The translations under genes and the position numbers were made by a program. A model generated the notes under the pieces. That model saw only the letters and a list, made by a program, of their open reading frames with translations, ran no database searches and had not been told where the DNA came from. Shown here piece by piece: positions 5,063 to 7,268 of a stretch of DNA of 7,268 bases. How positions within the stretch are numbered: position 1 is the stretch's first letter; every line of letters begins with the position of its first letter. Source of the stretch: Clostridiales bacterium. GTDB lineage: Bacteria > Bacillota > Clostridia > Christensenellales > Aristaeellaceae. The DNA lies in contig JAAZBR010000242.1 of NCBI GenBank assembly GCA_012513735.1, forward strand, positions 1 through 7,268, given 5' to 3'.

Positions 5063-5914
5063 CTACGGAAGGCGTGCCGCATCCTGACCGGACGTACTGC
5101 CTTCAGACATCACCACCTGATTCTGGGGTGGCAGCACCGCGATACCGGATCGCTCAAAGGCCTGCTTCAGACCCTCGTTGAGGTCGAAGGTCACGGTCCA
5201 GAAGTCCGGCGTTTTGCACCAGGCTCTCATGGTGAAGGCTAGCCGCCCGCTGTCCAGTCCGCCCATGCGTGCATCGGGGGCAGGGTCATTCAGCACCAGG
5301 GGATGGTCCGTGGCAATCTGGATCATCAGCGCACGGGCGGTGCTCACATCGGTTTCGTAGGCCAGGGGAAAGGTGATGTCCACCCGCCTCATGGGCTCAG
5401 CGGAGAAATTGGTCACTATACCGTTGGACAGCGTGCTGTTGGGCACGATCACCCGCTTGCCGTCAAAGGTAGAAAGTTGGGTGTACATGATGTTCACGCT
5501 GGTCACAGTGCCCTCCACCGCATCGTTTTTGATGTAGTCCCCCACCCGGAAAGGGTGAAACAGCAGCAGCATCAGGCCGCCCGCTACGTTGCCCAGGCTG
5601 CCCTGCAGGGCCAGGCCCACGGCCAACCCCAGGCTGGAAAGGATGGCAATCAGGCTGGTGCTGGGCACTCCTAAAGCGCTGGCCACGCTGATAATCAGGA
5701 TAAACCGCAGCGTGATGGACAGCGCACTGCTCAGGAAGCTGATAATGCCCTTATCCAACCTGCTGCGCTTGGCGTAGCGGTCAAATATGTGCATGATCCG
5801 GCGGATCACGAAGAACCCCAGGAACAGCAGCGCCAGCGAGCCGATGATCTTCAGCGCCGTGTCTGCCGTCGCCTGGGAAAAGAAGCTTTTGAGGCCTGAG
5901 AGGATGTCATCCAT
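5063..5914 (-). CDS. mscS: Small-conductance mechanosensitive channel, MscS family
   Basis: This cytoplasmic-membrane channel opens under membrane tension to release solutes on osmotic downshock; the family forms heptamers. The 283-residue size is near E. coli MscS (286), so it is the minimal three-helix type. Helices lie at about 21-40, 59-82 and 87-128. The pore helix is clear: GLAVGLALQGSLGNVAGG (96-113), then LMLLLFHPFRVGDYI, the strongest family signature. The beta domain follows with EGTVTSVNIMYTQLSTFDGK and VPNSTLSNGIVTNFS (157-171), and the alpha-beta cage reaches about 265. The last 15 residues are a non-conserved polar tail. The ATG at 5914 has AGGGAG 6 nt upstream. The gap to the preceding permease gene is 77 bp and contains a hairpin, with no recognisable promoter. 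dpaL follows after 65 bp without a terminator. Confidence 0.94.
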   Translation of the reverse strand: MDDILSGLKSFFSQATADTALKIIGSLALLFLGFFVIRRIMHIFDRYAKRSRLDKGIISFLSSALSITLRFILIISVASALGVPSTSLIAILSSLGLAVGLALQGSLGNVAGGLMLLLFHPFRVGDYIKNDAVEGTVTSVNIMYTQLSTFDGKRVIVPNSTLSNGIVTNFSAEPMRRVDITFPLAYETDVSTARALMIQIATDHPLVLNDPAPDARMGGLDSGRLAFTMRAWCKTPDFWTVTFDLNEGLKQAFERSGIAVLPPQNQVVMSEGSTSGQDAARLP

Positions 5915-5928
5915 GGGGAACTCCCTTC

Positions 5929-5965
5929 AAAAGGCCTTCATCCCCGGGAAGGCGGCATGAAGGCC
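5929..5965 (-). terminator. Hairpin with short T-run between nucleoside permease and mscS
   Basis: On the minus strand the perfect 9-bp arms GGCCTTCAT (5965-5957) and ATGAAGGCC (5941-5933) enclose a 15-nt GC-rich loop. T4 (5932-5929) follows. The shape is that of a terminator with a short U-tract, so termination is probably partial. It sits only 14 bp before the mscS ATG, and the mscS ribosome site follows directly. Confidence 0.6.
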
Positions 5966-5991
5966 AAGCGGTCGGTTGAAGCGAATGACTG

Positions 5992-6977
5992 CTACCTTGC
6001 CCCCTTGTCGTAGGGGATGCCCTCTGCCTTGGGGGCCCGGGACTTTTTGCTGGTCAGGATCAGTACAATCATGGTAACCACATAGGGCAGCATCAGATAG
6101 ATGTACTCACTGGAGCGTACCTGATCAAAGCTTGGCAGGAAGGGAATAGAGCTTGAATAGCTGCCGAGGATTTTAAAGAAGGCAAAGAACAGGGAGGCCA
6201 GCAGGATGTTGAGAGGTTTCCAGTTGCCGAAAATCATCACGGCCAGGGCCAGAAAGCCATAGCCGGCCACCTGGCTTTGGAAACCGCTGCCTGCTGCCAG
6301 CGTGAAGGCCAGCCCGCCGATGCCTCCAGAAAACCCGAGATGGTGACGCCGATGTAGCGCATGCGGTACACGTTGATGCCCACGCTGTCGGCCGCCTGGG
6401 GGTGCTCGCCGCAGGCGCGCAGGCGAAGGCCCAGGCGGGTTTTGTACATGATAAAGGAGGCGGCCAGCATTAATAGAAAGGCGATGGGTGTAGTCAGATA
6501 GAGGGACTTGAACAGGAAGCGGGTCCAAAAGCCGCTGCTGCTGACTAGCCCCACAGATTCGGCCGATATGCGCACCCAGTTGGGGATCAGAATGGTGGTA
6601 TTGCCCTGGCCCTGGATGGCCCAGGTCAGCACCACGGCAAAGGCGGGGGACAGCATGTTCAGCGCCGTGCCGCCGATGGTCTGGTCCGCCTTTAGGTTGA
6701 TAGAGGCAAAGGCCAGCAGAAGGGAATACAGTACCCCTGTCAGCCCCGCCGCCAGAATGGCCATCAGCACTGACAACTGAGGATACTGCGGGCCGAAGCC
6801 CGACAGGTCAAAGGCGCGCAGCACCAGGCAACTGATCAGCGCCCCGATCACCATGATGCCCTCCAGGGCGATGTTGATGACACCCGAGCGCTCGGAGAAC
6901 ATGCCGCCCAGCGCCACCAGCAGCAGGGGAACGGCAAACAGAATGGTTGCGGCCAGTATATCTGCCAAGATGTTCAT
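5992..6977 (-). CDS. Nucleoside-type ABC transporter permease, interrupted by a -1 frameshift
   Basis: This membrane subunit of a nucleoside/simple-sugar type importer is of the YufQ/BmpE kind. Frame one runs from ATG 6977 and has the family landmarks ERSGVINIALEG (29-40), NLKADQTIGGTALNML (94-109) and ACGEHPQAADSVGINVYRMR (188-207). It then loses similarity after ISGF (residue 216) and would end as a 246-residue product with a nonsense tail. From base 6330 down, the -1 frame continues the family sequence (SGGIGGLAFTLAAG...) to a TAG at 5992. Joined at GGGTTTT (6336-6330), the protein is 328 residues, normal for the family, with about eight hydrophobic segments and a basic tail. The ATG overlaps the stop of the upstream permease (ATGA) and has GGAAGGG before it. 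It could be a sequencing slip in the homopolymer, a fresh mutation, or recoding. Confidence 0.88.
6330..6336 (-). other. GGGTTTT run at the frameshift point
   Basis: In the first frame the codons are GGT TTT preceded by G, so the run fits the X-XXY-YYZ pattern of -1 slippery sites. Slipping to GGG TTT and continuing with TCT gives exactly the expected protein (ISGF then SGGIGG). One missing T in the run would have the same effect. No convincing stimulatory stem is visible just downstream. Confidence 0.7.
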
Positions 6978-7268
6978 GTGCTCTTCCCTTCCTGCGGTTC
7001 TTCCGCCGGCAAGGCGGATGCATCCTCGTTTACAAACTCATCGCCTGCCCTTTTCTTCATGATGCGGCCGATCAACTGCCGCATCAGCAACGAGAAGGCG
7101 CTCAGGTAGATGATGGCCGCGATGATGATGTCGATGATCTCCTTGGCGAACTCAGGCTGCAGCGCCTCGCCGCCGACCTGAATATAGCCGATGAAGAGGG
7201 CGCTCAAAATGGTGCCGAGGGGATGCGAGGCCGCCAAAAGCGCGATCGGGATGCCGTTGAAGCCCATG
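6974..7268 (-). CDS. C-terminal part of a second nucleoside-type ABC permease (start beyond window)
   Basis: The frame is open to the right edge and ends at TGA 6976-6974. About 97 residues are visible, beginning MGFNGIPIALLAASHPLG. In relatives of the YufP/BmpD kind this G-F-x-G-I-x-x-A-L-L stretch is internal, so the first Met here is not a start. Two hydrophobic segments follow: TILSALFIGYIQVGG (about 19-33) and IIDIIIAAIIYLSAFSLLM (about 44-62). A basic then acidic cytoplasmic tail (KKRAGDEFVNED...) ends the protein. The stop overlaps the next ATG by 4 nt, typical of paired permeases that form one heterodimer. The ATPase and binding protein of this importer are expected further upstream, outside the window. 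Confidence 0.9.
   Translation of the reverse strand, partial: MGFNGIPIALLAASHPLGTILSALFIGYIQVGGEALQPEFAKEIIDIIIAAIIYLSAFSLLMRQLIGRIMKKRAGDEFVNEDASALPAEEPQEGKST

Noticed and set aside
1..7268. Mobile elements, CRISPR arrays, tRNA or rRNA genes, toxin or defence genes
   Set aside because: No transposase-like frame, terminal repeats, regularly spaced repeats, cloverleaf or ribosomal RNA signature was seen; the genes are metabolic and transport functions.

Overview
The window carries two bacterial solute-uptake systems, a mechanosensitive channel and one amino-acid-degrading enzyme. Almost all of it lies on the minus strand. The exception is the tail of one plus-strand gene at the left edge, which converges on the rest. 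Shine-Dalgarno sequences are strong (AAGGAGG, AGGAGGA), one gene starts with TTG, and genes sit in tightly packed operons closed by intrinsic terminators. Base composition is moderately GC-rich, with the lyase/channel/nucleoside-permease half visibly richer than the amino-acid transporter half. This fits an amino-acid-fermenting anaerobe of the Clostridia type, or a diderm such as Synergistota. The binding protein has an ordinary signal peptide with no lipobox cysteine, so the envelope type is open. No taxon can be fixed from the sequence alone.

Layout by plus coordinates: 1-123 is the 3' end of an unidentified plus-strand gene, followed by a strong plus-strand terminator (152-196). A four-gene polar amino-acid ABC transporter is transcribed right to left: binding protein (2537-3334), permease (1781-2443), permease (1097-1768), ATPase (304-1080). 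A 37-nt hairpin (2479-2515) separates the binding-protein gene from the membrane genes. The operon has a near-perfect sigma-70-type promoter at 3598-3627 (TTGACA, 18 bp, TATAAT), which predicts an untranslated leader of about 257 nt with several candidate RNA structures.

To the right, and ending in its own terminator (3729-3764), is dpaL (3798-4997), encoding 2,3-diaminopropionate ammonia-lyase. It is preceded by an MscS-type channel gene (5063-5914). Further upstream on the same strand are two permease genes of a nucleoside-type ABC importer (5992-6977 and 6974 to beyond the right edge), overlapping by 4 nt. The first is split by a -1 frameshift exactly at a GGGTTTT run. This may be a sequencing error, a mutation or, less likely, programmed frameshifting.

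Proposed joint function (inference): the amino-acid importer brings in 2,3-diaminopropionate or a related amino acid, and DpaL splits it to pyruvate and ammonia. MscS may relieve osmotic load. The nucleoside importer looks like a separate salvage system whose transcript may read through into mscS-dpaL. Nothing in the window looks like a mobile element, CRISPR array, tRNA or rRNA.
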